31,105 nt of DNA from DASSKK01 sp035690495 (GCA_035690495.1 DASSKK010000068.1:1-31105); one strand, 5' to 3'. Counted from the stretch's first letter, positions 1-7,522 are shown. Numbers and translations are program-made. The notes: a model not told the origin generated them from the sequence alone.

Positions 1-61
1 GGCCAGTAGGCCAACTAACCGTTACAGACGGTTCATACACCGGACCGGCCCAGCCGGTCAC

Positions 62-276
62 GGACTAGATCCCGCCGACCGGAGCCCCAGCACGCACGAC
101 CACCACCCACATGCCTCTGGGATGGGGCGAAGCCCGGCTAGTTCTGGAATGGGATCGTGCGGGGGACTGGGGAGGCTCTCCAGGTCTCGGAGGAGGAAGA
201 TTCCACCGCTGGCATCGACCAGCCGCTTGAGCTCGCTCAGGACGCTGGTCTTGCCCGCCTTGCGGAGTCCGAAGAT
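62..276 (-). pseudogene. C-terminal remnant of a P-loop ATPase, cut by the insertion sequence
   Basis: Read on the minus strand, the DNA beside the insertion sequence encodes IFGLRKAGKTSVL, a Walker A (P-loop) motif of the GxxxxGKT type. It continues with a helix and then an acidic stretch (FLLRDLESLPSPP) resembling the strand after the P-loop in AAA/STAND-type ATPases. The first sensible codon (Ile, 274-276) lies exactly at the outer edge of the left inverted repeat. No N-terminal part of the ATPase is visible beyond the right end of the element. After about 60 residues the frame runs into low-complexity sequence and stops near position 60. I read this as the middle of a broken ATPase gene. 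The family assignment rests only on the P-loop and its surroundings. Confidence 0.45.
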
Positions 277-302
277 TCGGCGCTTCGGAGTTTTCCGTGG
301 GT
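277..302 (+). repeat. Left terminal inverted repeat of the ISL3 element
   Basis: Pairs with 1583-1608 at 21 of 26 positions. It lies 42 bp upstream of the transposase start and directly abuts the ATPase remnant. Confidence 0.75.
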
Positions 303-344
303 CCGGTCTGGGCGTGACGCGCGCTGGGCGGCAGGATTTGGCGT

Positions 345-1583
345 ATGCGCGACACCGAGTTGTACCGCCATCTGCTGGGACTGGTAGCGCCGTGGGAGGT
401 GGAACGGGTGGAGCTGTCGGCCGAGGACGGGCGGGTGGACGTGTGGGTGACCCATCCCAAGCGGACCCGGTTCGCCTGCCCGGACTGTGAGCGGGAGTTG
501 GGGGTCTATGACCACTCCGAGGAGCGGGCCTGGCGGCATCTGGACTCGTGTGCGTTCTTGACCTTCCTGCACGCCAGCTCGCCACGGGTGGAGTGTCCCG
601 AGCATGGGGTGCGTCAGGCACGGCTTCCTTGGGCCGAGCCGCACTCGCGGTTCACGACCTTGTTCGAGCGGCTGGCCATCGACGTGCTCGGCGCCTGCGA
701 CGTCGCCGCTGCGGCCGGGTTGTTGCGCCCGTCTTGGGATGAGGCGTGGCATCTGATGGACCGGGCTGTGGCTGTGGCCCGGGGCCTGGCCGCGAAGCCG
801 TTGACGGCTCCGACCCATGTCGGGGTAGATGAGATGGCGGCCGGCCGCGGGCAGGACTACATCACCATCGTGTCCGACCTGGACGCCGGCACGGTCGAGT
901 TCATCGCCGACGAACGCCGACAGGCCAGCCTGGACGGCTACTACGCCCAGTTCACGGCCGAACAGCTGGCCGGCATCGAGGCGGTGGCGATGGACATGTG
1001 GGAGCCGTTCGCGGCCTCGACACGAGAGCACCTGGCCGACGCCGATTCCAAGATCGTCTTCGACCGCTACCACCTGATGGGCTACCTGACCGGCGCCGTG
1101 GACACCGTCCGCAAGCAGGAGAACCGGGCGCTGGCCGCGGCCGGTGACAAGTCCCTGGCCGGCAGCAAGTACCTGTGGCTGTACTCCGCGGAGAACCTGC
1201 CCGCCAAGCACGCCGACCGGTTCACCGTCCTGCGCTCCGGTGACCTGAAGACCGCCCGGGCCTGGGCGATCAAGGAGAGCCTGCGGCACTTCTGGTCCTA
1301 CAAGCGTCGGGGCTGGGCTGCCAAGCACTTCAAGCGCTGGTACTTCTGGGCGACCCACTCGAGGTTGAAGCCGATCATCGATGCCGCCAAGACACGGAAG
1401 CGGCACGAGGCCGGCCTGCTGAGCTACTTCAAACACCGGATCACGAATGCCGGCGCGGAAGGCATCAACTCCCGCGTCCAGGCGATCCGGGTCTCCGCCC
1501 GCGGCTACCGCAACCGGGAACACTTCAAGACCGCCATCTACTTCCACCTCGGCGGACTGCAGCTCTACCCGGCCACGCCGTAA
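345..1583 (+). CDS. ISL3-family transposase
   Basis: A 412-residue DDE transposase that would cut and move the surrounding element. The N-terminus has the ISL3 zinc-binding pattern: CPDC near residue 46, then H and C in RHLDSC, then CPEHG. An HTH region follows. The catalytic core shows the first Asp in GVDEMAAGRGQDY, the second in AVAMDMWEPF, and a Glu in the C-terminal AEGINSRVQ motif that is characteristic of the family. The reading frame is intact and of normal family length, so the transposase may still be functional. The stop codon overlaps the inner edge of the right inverted repeat. The ATG at 345 is the first in-frame Met after the left repeat. Confidence 0.93.
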   Translation: MRDTELYRHLLGLVAPWEVERVELSAEDGRVDVWVTHPKRTRFACPDCERELGVYDHSEERAWRHLDSCAFLTFLHASSPRVECPEHGVRQARLPWAEPHSRFTTLFERLAIDVLGACDVAAAAGLLRPSWDEAWHLMDRAVAVARGLAAKPLTAPTHVGVDEMAAGRGQDYITIVSDLDAGTVEFIADERRQASLDGYYAQFTAEQLAGIEAVAMDMWEPFAASTREHLADADSKIVFDRYHLMGYLTGAVDTVRKQENRALAAAGDKSLAGSKYLWLYSAENLPAKHADRFTVLRSGDLKTARAWAIKESLRHFWSYKRRGWAAKHFKRWYFWATHSRLKPIIDAAKTRKRHEAGLLSYFKHRITNAGAEGINSRVQAIRVSARGYRNREHFKTAIYFHLGGLQLYPATP

Positions 1584-1608
1584 CCCACGGACTTCCCGGA
1601 AGCGCCGA
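1583..1608 (-). repeat. Right terminal inverted repeat of the ISL3 element
   Basis: Reverse complement of 277-302 with five mismatches. It begins inside the transposase stop codon. Confidence 0.75.
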
Positions 1609-1669
1609 GAAGAGCGAGGCCGGCCCTTCCTTCGAGGGTGGTCACGCGTCCACGCAGGCGGCGTTGTAG

Positions 1670-1978
1670 GCGCTGGCTGATGTGTGCTCCCGGCACGGCC
1701 TACTAAAGCTCGGAGGCGACCACGACCAGGACGCCCACGACCCCGACGCTTAGGCCAGGTTGGCTGGATCGAGCACATGAAGGACGCGTTCGGTCGCGCG
1801 CCGCGAGGCCCGATCCGACTCCGACATCTACCTGCTCGTTGATGCCCCCGTCGGGACGAGCGGATTCGACTTCGTCCGGTTCAAGGATCTGCTTGAGAGG
1901 GTGCTTGGCAGGGAGGTCGACTTGGTATCCCGGCTCCCGACCGGGCAGATATCCACGCGCAGGGGCACCGTTCGGCGA
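1670..1978 (+). pseudogene. Remnant of a MntA-like nucleotidyltransferase (antitoxin type)
   Basis: The frame from about 1787 reads SVARREARSDSDIYLLVD, followed by a segment ending LLERVLGREVDLVS. This matches the minimal nucleotidyltransferase signature (GSxARGEARxDSDxDLLV ... LGRxVDLV) found in MntA/HepT-type toxin-antitoxin pairs. The conserved FG before the Ser is missing. In-frame stops occur near 1752 and at 1778-1780, and the second catalytic Asp is replaced by Tyr (DSDIY). In the same frame, 1670-1711 reads ALADVCSRHGLLKL, like the first helix of the domain, separated by about 25 extra codons. The gene is therefore broken. No HEPN partner is visible. It fills most of the gap between the insertion sequence and the SRPBCC gene. 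Confidence 0.5.
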
Positions 1979-2524
1979 TCACGCCCCGCTTTCCCGGGGC
2001 GCCATCGCCGCGTAGGCGGGAATGAGCTCGCCCCATCGGTCTGGGCCGACGCTCGGGTCCCGGCCGGCGAGGTAGGCCGCGAGAGCCTCGGCGTGCATCT
2101 GCCAGCCGGCGCCGTACGCTGCGAGCTTCTGCAGCGGCAGGCCACGGATCTCGATGACCAGGACGGTCTGGTCGCCGTCGGGTGTGAGCGTGGCCTCGGC
2201 GATCTCGTCGAACGGCTCGTCGCCGCCTCCGTGCGCGGACTCGTCCGTCTCCCGGGTCGTCACCCGGAGGCGACGCGGCGGGTCGCACTCGTGGACCCGC
2301 CCGGTGCCCTCGATCTCCGCGGGAGCGATGTGCACGCGAAACTCCCCGCCTTCCCGCAGGTCGCCCTCGACGTGTCCGTACCACCGGGCGAGTCGCTCCG
2401 GGTCGGTGATCGCCGACCACAGGTCGTCGATGTCGGTGTCGTAGCGGTTCTCGATGCGGACGACCCCGGCCCCGTCGGCTTCCCAGAGGCGGCCGAGGAT
2501 GTGTGTGCCGGTGCGGTTGCTCAT
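1979..2524 (-). CDS. SRPBCC (AHSA1-like) domain protein
   Basis: A 181-residue single-domain START-like protein. After about 20 residues it has the typical opening VRIENRYDTDIDDLWSAITDPERLARWY, then GDLREGGEFRVH, and a C-terminal helix (AYGAGWQMHAEALAAYLAG) expected to close the hydrophobic pocket. Such proteins bind small hydrophobic ligands, but the ligand cannot be told from sequence. The start at 2524 is chosen because AGGAG lies just upstream and the ATG overlaps the stop of the ArsR gene (ATGA), implying translational coupling. ArsR-SRPBCC pairs are common in actinobacteria, and the regulator probably controls this gene and itself. Confidence 0.88.
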   Translation of the reverse strand: MSNRTGTHILGRLWEADGAGVVRIENRYDTDIDDLWSAITDPERLARWYGHVEGDLREGGEFRVHIAPAEIEGTGRVHECDPPRRLRVTTRETDESAHGGGDEPFDEIAEATLTPDGDQTVLVIEIRGLPLQKLAAYGAGWQMHAEALAAYLAGRDPSVGPDRWGELIPAYAAMAPRESGA

Positions 2525-2847
2525 GAGGTGCTCCTTCTGTGTCGTTTGCCCCTGGCGATCTCGGTGTGCAGGGCGTCGAGCCGCTGCTCCCACAAGACGC
2601 GGTACTGCTCGAGCCAGGCATCGACCTCGGCGAGTGGCTCAGGTCGAAGCGTGTAGACCCGCCGTTGCGCGTCCTGGCGTACGTCGACAAGCCCGGCCTC
2701 GCGCAGCACCCGCAGGTGTCGCGACACACCCGGACGCGCAATCGGCACTAGCGCCGCCAGGTCACCCGCGGTGGCAGGACCCTTCGCCAGGGTCTCGATG
2801 ACGGTGCGCCGGCTCTCGTCTGCCAGCGCGCGCAGCACGGCTTCCAT
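2521..2847 (-). CDS. ArsR-family winged-helix transcriptional regulator
   Basis: A 108-residue regulator. MEAVLRALADESRRTVIETLAKGPATAGDLA is the classical ArsR N-terminus, followed by the recognition helix region PGVSRHLRVLREAGLV and the wing DAQRRVYTL. No CxC metal-binding motif is present in the recognition helix, so a metal-sensing role is not supported. It resembles the regulators paired with AHSA1 proteins. The start at 2847 places the HTH correctly but has no Shine-Dalgarno sequence. A promoter-like pair sits immediately upstream, so a leaderless transcript is possible. An in-frame start at 2886 would add 13 residues. The 3' end overlaps the SRPBCC start by 4 bp. Confidence 0.9.
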   Translation of the reverse strand: MEAVLRALADESRRTVIETLAKGPATAGDLAALVPIARPGVSRHLRVLREAGLVDVRQDAQRRVYTLRPEPLAEVDAWLEQYRVLWEQRLDALHTEIARGKRHRRSTS

Positions 2848-2856
2848 GACCCAATG

Positions 2857-2886
2857 ACTGTAACAACTAGTGTACGTAACCGGCAA
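2857..2886 (-). promoter_or_regulatory. Probable promoter/operator of the ArsR-SRPBCC operon
   Basis: On the minus strand TTGCCG (2881-2886) and TACAGT (2857-2862) are 18 bp apart. Between and over them lie two direct GTTAC copies (forward-strand 2860-2864 and 2876-2880 as GTAAC) flanking the palindrome ACTAGT (2866-2871). Transcription would start about at the ATG at 2847. Autoregulation by ArsR is inferred. Confidence 0.4.
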
Positions 2887-3014
2887 GTTAAATAAAGCCG
2901 CTGCCCGCCCAGGATGGGCCCGACGAGCCTACCGGCGGCGCTTGACGTCGCCGCTCCGGTATCCGCGCTTGAGAGCTACGTGACGGCCGGTGATGGGGCC
3001 GATCTTGGTCGGCG

Positions 3015-4250
3015 CTATCGAGATCGCCCGACCTTCGGGTCGTCCGCCGGGACCGCCTGCCCGCGGCGAACGGCGGTGTCGTGGCTGTCCTGTGCCCGTT
3101 CGAGAAGCCTCATCAGGGCCGGCTCGTCGTGGACCATCTGGCGATACTTCGGTCCGAGCGCGACGACCTGGTCACGTTCGCCCTGCAGCATCGCGAAGAT
3201 CCTCTCCCGCTCGCGGGGGTCCGAGGTGTATTCGGAGTCGAGGTATGCCGTGGCGTGACGGCGTGCGTTGGTGATCGCGGTCTGGGCCTTGCCGGTCTTG
3301 CTGACCAGTGAGGCCACGACGGTCGCGACCAGGACCCCGACGATGACCGTCAGCGAGAGCCCGGTGCTGACCTCCACGACCGGCAAGGGGCGGCCGTCGT
3401 TGATGAACGGCAGGTTGTTCTCATGTAGAGCGTGAAGGATGAGCTTGACGCCGATGAACCCGAGGATCCCGGCGAGCCCGTAGGACAGGTAGATCAGCCG
3501 GTCCAGCAGCCCGTCGATGAGGAAGTACAGCTGCCGGAGTCCGAGCAGGGAGAACGCGGTCGCGGTGAAGACGACGTACACGTTCTGGGTCAGGCCGAAG
3601 ATCGCCGGGATGGAGTCCAGGGCGAACAGCATGTCGGTGCCGCCGACGGCCGCCATGACCAGCAGCATCGGCGTCATCGCCCGCCTGCCGTCGATCATCG
3701 TGAAAAGCTTGTCGCCTTCGTAGTGCTCGGAGGTGTGGAAGATCTTGCGAGCCGCCCGTACGACGATGTTGTCGGCGGTGTGGGAGTCCTCTCCACCCTC
3801 GGGCTTGAGCATCTTCCCGGCGGTGAGCAGCAGAATCAGGCCGAAGAGATAGAAGACCCACGCGAAGGAGTTGATCAGCGCCGCGCCCAGGAAGATGAAT
3901 CCGGTGCGGGCGAGGAGGGCGAAGACGATGCCGAACAGCAACACCTTCTGCTGGTCCTCGCGCGGCACCCGGAAGCTGGCCATGATGATCAGGAAGACGA
4001 ACAGGTTGTCCACCGACAGAGCCTTCTCGGTGACGTAGCCGGCGAAGTACTCCGACCCGGCCTCCCCGCCTCCGAACAGGAGCACGCCGACGCCGAACAG
4101 CAACGCCAGGCCGACGTACAGCGCGGACCAGAGCGTTGCCTCGCGCAGCGTGGGAACGTGTGCCTTCCGGACGTGGAAGACGAAGTCGAAGGCCAGCAGC
4201 CCGATGATCGCGGCAACCGTCAGGCCCCAGACCAACGGGACTACCTCCAT
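3015..4250 (-). CDS. TerC/Alx-family integral membrane protein
   Basis: A 411-residue protein with about eight to nine membrane segments between residues 1 and 315. Family hallmarks are TEKALSVDNLFVF (Asp81, Asn82) and GGTDMLFALDSIPA (Asp206, Asp212), acidic residues in membrane segments thought to bind metal. TerC/Alx proteins are linked to tellurite resistance, Mn2+ export and metallation of exported proteins. After residue 315 there is an unusually long hydrophilic, charged tail of about 95 residues (AYLDSEYTSDPRERERIF region), whereas typical members end near 320-340. A strong GGGAGGAGG ribosome site precedes the ATG at 4250. I saw no recognisable yybP-ykoY riboswitch in the 130-bp leader, though this was only judged by eye. 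Confidence 0.9.
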   Translation of the reverse strand: MEVVPLVWGLTVAAIIGLLAFDFVFHVRKAHVPTLREATLWSALYVGLALLFGVGVLLFGGGEAGSEYFAGYVTEKALSVDNLFVFLIIMASFRVPREDQQKVLLFGIVFALLARTGFIFLGAALINSFAWVFYLFGLILLLTAGKMLKPEGGEDSHTADNIVVRAARKIFHTSEHYEGDKLFTMIDGRRAMTPMLLVMAAVGGTDMLFALDSIPAIFGLTQNVYVVFTATAFSLLGLRQLYFLIDGLLDRLIYLSYGLAGILGFIGVKLILHALHENNLPFINDGRPLPVVEVSTGLSLTVIVGVLVATVVASLVSKTGKAQTAITNARRHATAYLDSEYTSDPRERERIFAMLQGERDQVVALGPKYRQMVHDEPALMRLLERAQDSHDTAVRRGQAVPADDPKVGRSR

Positions 4251-4381
4251 CGGGGGAACCTCCTCCCTTCAGCGAGTGTGAGTGGGTACCCGACGATGAG
4301 CTGGTGTCGCGAGCAGGTGCCGTTTCGGAGCGGTCGACGTTCAGTGTTCAACACGACTTACCGTGCCGCGCCAGGAACGCC

Positions 4382-4753
4382 TCAAGTGTTGGTGCGTACC
4401 CGGCGGCAGCCGAGGATGCGCAGGCGGTACCCGCCGGAGGGCTCGCCATGCTGGGCAGGGATGTCGACGAGGTCGCCGACGCGTCGGCCGAGCACGGGCG
4501 GCGGCACGTTGCGCCTCCTCCAGCGCGACCCGGACCGTCGTGGGCAGCTTCTCGTGGGGGTGCCAGGGGGGATGTCGACCGGCACGGCGGTGAGCAGCAG
4601 CAGCGGTCGGCCGTGCTCGCGGGTCATCTGCGCGGCGCGGCGGGCGACCGGTACGGCCAGTGTCGAGTCGTCGATGGCAGCCAGGATCGGGCCCCTTCCC
4701 CGGCCCGTGCTTGGTGTCGGTTCGGCCGGCGCGGCGGTGCTTGTTGCGGTCAT
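4382..4753 (-). pseudogene. Frameshifted universal stress protein (UspA family)
   Basis: The minus-strand frame opens with a good ribosome site (AAGGAGA) and a Usp-like N-terminus: PILAAIDDSTLAVPVARRAAQ, then RPLLLLTAVPVDIPPGTPT. From about 4548 the sense moves to another frame (PHEKLPTTVRVALEEAQRAAAR), where the normal second helix continues. It then seems to return to the first frame (VLGRRVGDLVDIP). Two compensating indels and a length of only 123 codons, against about 140 per domain, suggest a decaying gene. It lies just downstream of the site-2 protease gene, a pairing also seen in the mycobacterial dormancy region (usp genes beside rip3), so the original function was probably linked to it. 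Confidence 0.55.
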
Positions 4754-4805
4754 GACTGACTCTCCTTCTTGAAGTGATGGACAGTCCCGGGGTGCGGGGT
4801 CGGGC

Positions 4806-6074
4806 TCACGCCGCGAGTCGCTCGTCGCGGTCGGTCGGCCCGGCCGGCCCGGGCGGCGTGGGTGGCTGCCCGGCAGCGGCCCGGGCGGTGGCCAGCTGCA
4901 CCGCCTGGGCGAGGCGGGCGGGGCTCAGCACGGCCAGTGGCCTCCCGTGGTCGCCGACGACAAGGGCGTGGCCGGCGGTCGGGGCCACACCCAGCGGACC
5001 CCTGGCCGCCGACAGGCGGCTGAGCAGGTCGACGAGCCGCTCGTCGGCAACCGTGATGGTGGTCTTCTCGATCGGGGTGGCGACCCTGCCGGCCCGGACC
5101 TGGTCGCGATGTTCGGCGGGCACGGCCGTGAGCTGAGCGAGGCTGACCAGCCCGTGCGGCGCGCCGTCGAAGTCGTGCACCGCCAGCACCGTGTCGGTGT
5201 GCCCGCCGGTCGGGTAGCCGTCGAGGACGGCGGTCACGCTGTGCCAGGCGGGCACCGCCGGCGCTTGCTCGGTGGGGGTGGGCAGGATGTGGCCGACCCG
5301 AAGATCACCGAGTGCAGCGACCGTCACGGTGCTACGAGCCTCGGCGCGGGCGGCCATCAGCAGGAACGCGCCGATGGCGACGGTCCACAGCCCGCCGAAC
5401 GAGTCGGCCAGCAGCAGTTCGACGACGCCCGCGGTGATGAGCAGTCCGCCGACTACCTGCCCGGCCCGCGCCGAGGTCACGGTGGCCCTGGTGCGGTCAC
5501 CGCTGCGGCGCCACAGCCACGCCCGTAGCAGCCGGCCGCCGTCCAGCGGCGCACCTGGCAGCAGGTTGAACACGCCGAGCAGCAGGTTCGCCGCCGCGAG
5601 GTAACCGGCCACCGCAACCGGCAGCGTCGGCGCGCCGACGGCGAACAGGCCCGCGCCGGCTCCGGCGGCGATGCCACCCAGCGCGAGGCTGCTGGCCGGG
5701 CCGACCGCCGCGATCCGGGCGTCCGCGCGGGGGCTGGCTGCCTCCCCGCGCAGCTGCGCCACCCCGCCGAACAGCCAGAAACTGATCCCCTCCACGTTCA
5801 CCTGGTGTCGGCGCGCGACCAGCGCGTGCGCGAGCTCGTGTGCCAGCAGGCTGGTGAACAGCAGCCCGGCCGTGATCAGCCCGGCCACCCAGTAGCCGGC
5901 CGGGGTGGCGCCGGGAGCGGCCGCGGGCAGCAGCCCGGTGGCCGTGGTGTAGGCGATCAACACGAAGAACACGTACGCCGTCCAGTTCACCCGGACCGGG
6001 AAACCGGCGATGCGCGGCCCGCCGTTCGCCTCCCCCGTCGATGCTTGCGGGGGCGGTGACCAGTCGGTTCTCAT
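4806..6074 (-). CDS. Site-2 protease family (M50) membrane metalloprotease with CBS-like C-terminus
   Basis: A 422-residue intramembrane zinc protease. HELAH at residues 79-83 gives the two zinc His and catalytic Glu, and NLLPGAPLDGGR at 170-181 supplies the third ligand Asp178. About six membrane segments cover residues 30-240. The rest (about 250-400) is soluble and looks like a CBS pair (HILPTPTEQAPAVPAW ... GRVATPIEKTTITVADERLVDLLSRL). This architecture is that of Rip3/SpoIVFB-like group proteins, which cleave membrane-bound regulators; the substrate is unknown. It is divergent from the PucR-type regulator with a shared 209-bp upstream region and sits upstream of a Usp remnant. Start at 6074 is supported by AGGAAGCAGGAA upstream. 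Confidence 0.92.
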   Translation of the reverse strand: MRTDWSPPPQASTGEANGGPRIAGFPVRVNWTAYVFFVLIAYTTATGLLPAAAPGATPAGYWVAGLITAGLLFTSLLAHELAHALVARRHQVNVEGISFWLFGGVAQLRGEAASPRADARIAAVGPASSLALGGIAAGAGAGLFAVGAPTLPVAVAGYLAAANLLLGVFNLLPGAPLDGGRLLRAWLWRRSGDRTRATVTSARAGQVVGGLLITAGVVELLLADSFGGLWTVAIGAFLLMAARAEARSTVTVAALGDLRVGHILPTPTEQAPAVPAWHSVTAVLDGYPTGGHTDTVLAVHDFDGAPHGLVSLAQLTAVPAEHRDQVRAGRVATPIEKTTITVADERLVDLLSRLSAARGPLGVAPTAGHALVVGDHGRPLAVLSPARLAQAVQLATARAAAGQPPTPPGPAGPTDRDERLAA

Positions 6075-6218
6075 CGGTTCCTGCTTCCTCTTGTCTCGCG
6101 TTGTCTCGCGGCCGCCCCATCCGAGAGGGCGGTGCGTCGTGACGGTGGCTGTCTTCTACAGTGCCCGGACGCAGCCGGCGTCGACAGGGCGCGGCCCGGC
6201 TAATGTTGAGGGCACCTG

Positions 6219-6237
6219 GTTGCCGAACATCGGCAAC
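6219..6237. promoter_or_regulatory. Palindromic operator candidate, copy 1 (upstream of PucR-type regulator)
   Basis: GTTGCCGA (6219-6226), spacer ACA, TCGGCAAC (6230-6237): a perfect 8-bp inverted repeat in the divergent region between the site-2 protease and the regulator, 46 bp before the regulator ATG. The same motif recurs at 7503-7521. A TAATGT box at 6201-6206 could be the -10 of the regulator, placing the palindrome just after the transcription start. Confidence 0.6.
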
Positions 6238-6283
6238 GAGTTTCGGAGCTGGCGACACGCGCAGCACAGGACGGGAGCGATCG

Positions 6284-7489
6284 ATGAGCCCACCACGCTC
6301 ATCGCGACCGGCACCAGACGCCGCAGGTCTCGGCGAGCAGGCCAGCCGCGAATCCGGCGGCGTACCCGCCGAGCTGCTCGGCGACTACCTGCACATCCTC
6401 GCCTCCGCCGCGGGCACCGAGCGTCGGCTCACCCGCGCCGAGCGCGACCGGTTCCGCCGCCTGGGAGAGCAAGCCGCCGAGTCCGGAGTCGGACTCGCGG
6501 CACTGATCGACCTCTACCTGTCGGCGACCTGGCGGACCTGGCGACACCTTCCCGCGGTCGGGTCCGCGGTCGGCGACCAGGCCCGGGTGCACGCCGTCGG
6601 CGAGGCCGTACTCCGCGCAGCCGACGACACCGTCGCGGCCGCCGCGGACGGCTACCAGCACGCCCGCCGACAAGCGCTGCAGCGAGAAGTGGCGCAACGC
6701 CGCGAGTTCGTCGACGACCTGCTCTCCGGACTCGCCGACATCGGCGGGCTGATCGAACGAGCCGAGCAGTACGGCCTGACCTTGACCGCTCCGCACACCG
6801 TCACACTGGTGATCGCCGAGACGGCCTTCACCGACGAGGACCGGCTGCTCACCGCCCTGGAGCGCCGGCTGAGTGCCCAAGCTGTCGGCACCGAGATCGT
6901 CGACCTGCTCGTGACCACCAAGCAAGGGCTGCTGGTCTGCCTGACCGGCCCGGGGCCCGATCAGCGTGCCGATGCGTTGACCCGCCCACTGGTCGAGCTG
7001 CTGAGCGCCGAACCGGCGCTGCGTGAGCGGCCCTGGCAGATCGGCGTCGGCAGGCCCTACCCCGGAGCCGCAGGCGTGCTGCGCTCCTATGACGAGGCTC
7101 GCGACGCTCTCGACCTAGCCGCCCGGCTGCACCTGAGCGGTCCCGTCGTCCACGCCGCCGACCTGCTCGCCTACCAGGTCCTCGGCCGCGACCGCGCCGC
7201 CCTGATCGACCTGGTCCGGGCCGTCCTCGGACCCCTCCAAAGCGCCCGTGGCGGCGCACAACCACTTCTGGACACCATGGACGGCTACTTCGCCGCCGGT
7301 GCGGTCGCCACCCAGACCGCCCGCCAGATGCACCTGTCCGTTCGCGCGGTCACCTACCGGCTCGACCGCATCAAAGAACTCACCGGGCACGATCCGACCA
7401 GCCCTGCCGACCGATTTGCCCTGCACGCCGCGCTGCTCGGCGCCCAGCTCCTCGACTGGCCCGCCCAACCCCTGCCCGAACCCGCCTAG
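6284..7489 (+). CDS. PucR/CdaR-family transcriptional regulator
   Basis: A 401-residue regulator. The N-terminal 30-130 region is helical and contains GLAALIDLYLSATWRTWRHL, resembling the sensory helical domain of CdaR-like regulators. The middle part (165-290) corresponds to the GGDEF-like CdaR domain, including WQIGVGRPYPG and the SYDEARDALDLA segment. The C-terminal PucR-type HTH is at 327-390 (LLDTMDGYFAAG, then TARQMHLSVRAVTYRLDRIKELTGHD). The ATG at 6284 is preferred over the upstream in-frame start at 6161 because GGGAG precedes it and the domains begin afterwards. Identical palindromes flank the gene on both sides, which suggests autoregulation and control of the following small gene, possibly also of the divergent protease. 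The effector is unknown. Confidence 0.9.
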   Translation: MSPPRSSRPAPDAAGLGEQASRESGGVPAELLGDYLHILASAAGTERRLTRAERDRFRRLGEQAAESGVGLAALIDLYLSATWRTWRHLPAVGSAVGDQARVHAVGEAVLRAADDTVAAAADGYQHARRQALQREVAQRREFVDDLLSGLADIGGLIERAEQYGLTLTAPHTVTLVIAETAFTDEDRLLTALERRLSAQAVGTEIVDLLVTTKQGLLVCLTGPGPDQRADALTRPLVELLSAEPALRERPWQIGVGRPYPGAAGVLRSYDEARDALDLAARLHLSGPVVHAADLLAYQVLGRDRAALIDLVRAVLGPLQSARGGAQPLLDTMDGYFAAGAVATQTARQMHLSVRAVTYRLDRIKELTGHDPTSPADRFALHAALLGAQLLDWPAQPLPEPA

Positions 7490-7501
7490 CCGACCGTGTC
7501 C

Positions 7502-7522
7502 GGTTGCCGACCTCCGGCAACC
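7502..7522. promoter_or_regulatory. Palindromic operator candidate, copy 2 (upstream of the 48-residue gene)
   Basis: GGTTGCCG (7502-7509) and CGGCAACC (7515-7522) separated by ACCTC. The inner form GTTGCCGA-N3-CCGGCAAC differs from copy 1 at one position. It lies 12 bp after the regulator stop and 98 bp before the next start. It could double as a terminator hairpin, but no T-run follows and the sequence identity with copy 1 favours an operator. Confidence 0.55.

Larger units (their letters stand above)
277..1608 (+). mobile_element. ISL3-family insertion sequence
   Basis: A single transposase gene is bounded by imperfect inverted repeats. Bases 277-302 match the reverse complement of 1583-1608 at 21 of 26 positions, with a perfect outer 10-mer (TCGGCGCTTC) and a perfect inner 8-mer (CCGTGGGT). 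The resulting length of about 1.33 kb fits the ISL3 family. The outermost bases are uncertain by a few nucleotides. I could not find a convincing 8-bp target duplication: left flank ccgaagat, right flank gaagagcg. That suggests a rearrangement after insertion. Confidence 0.8.

Noticed and set aside
237..1778. Long minus-strand open frame across the transposase
   Set aside because: It is antisense to an intact ISL3 transposase and its product is a Gly/Val/Arg-rich shadow typical of high-GC DNA.
4251..4381. yybP-ykoY manganese riboswitch upstream of TerC
   Set aside because: I could not find the conserved loop sequences by eye; a covariance-model scan would settle it.
3432..4772. 446-codon plus-strand frame opposite TerC and the Usp remnant
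   Set aside because: The translation is Glu/Gln/Arg/Gly-rich without domains, and the minus strand encodes clear TerC and Usp motifs.
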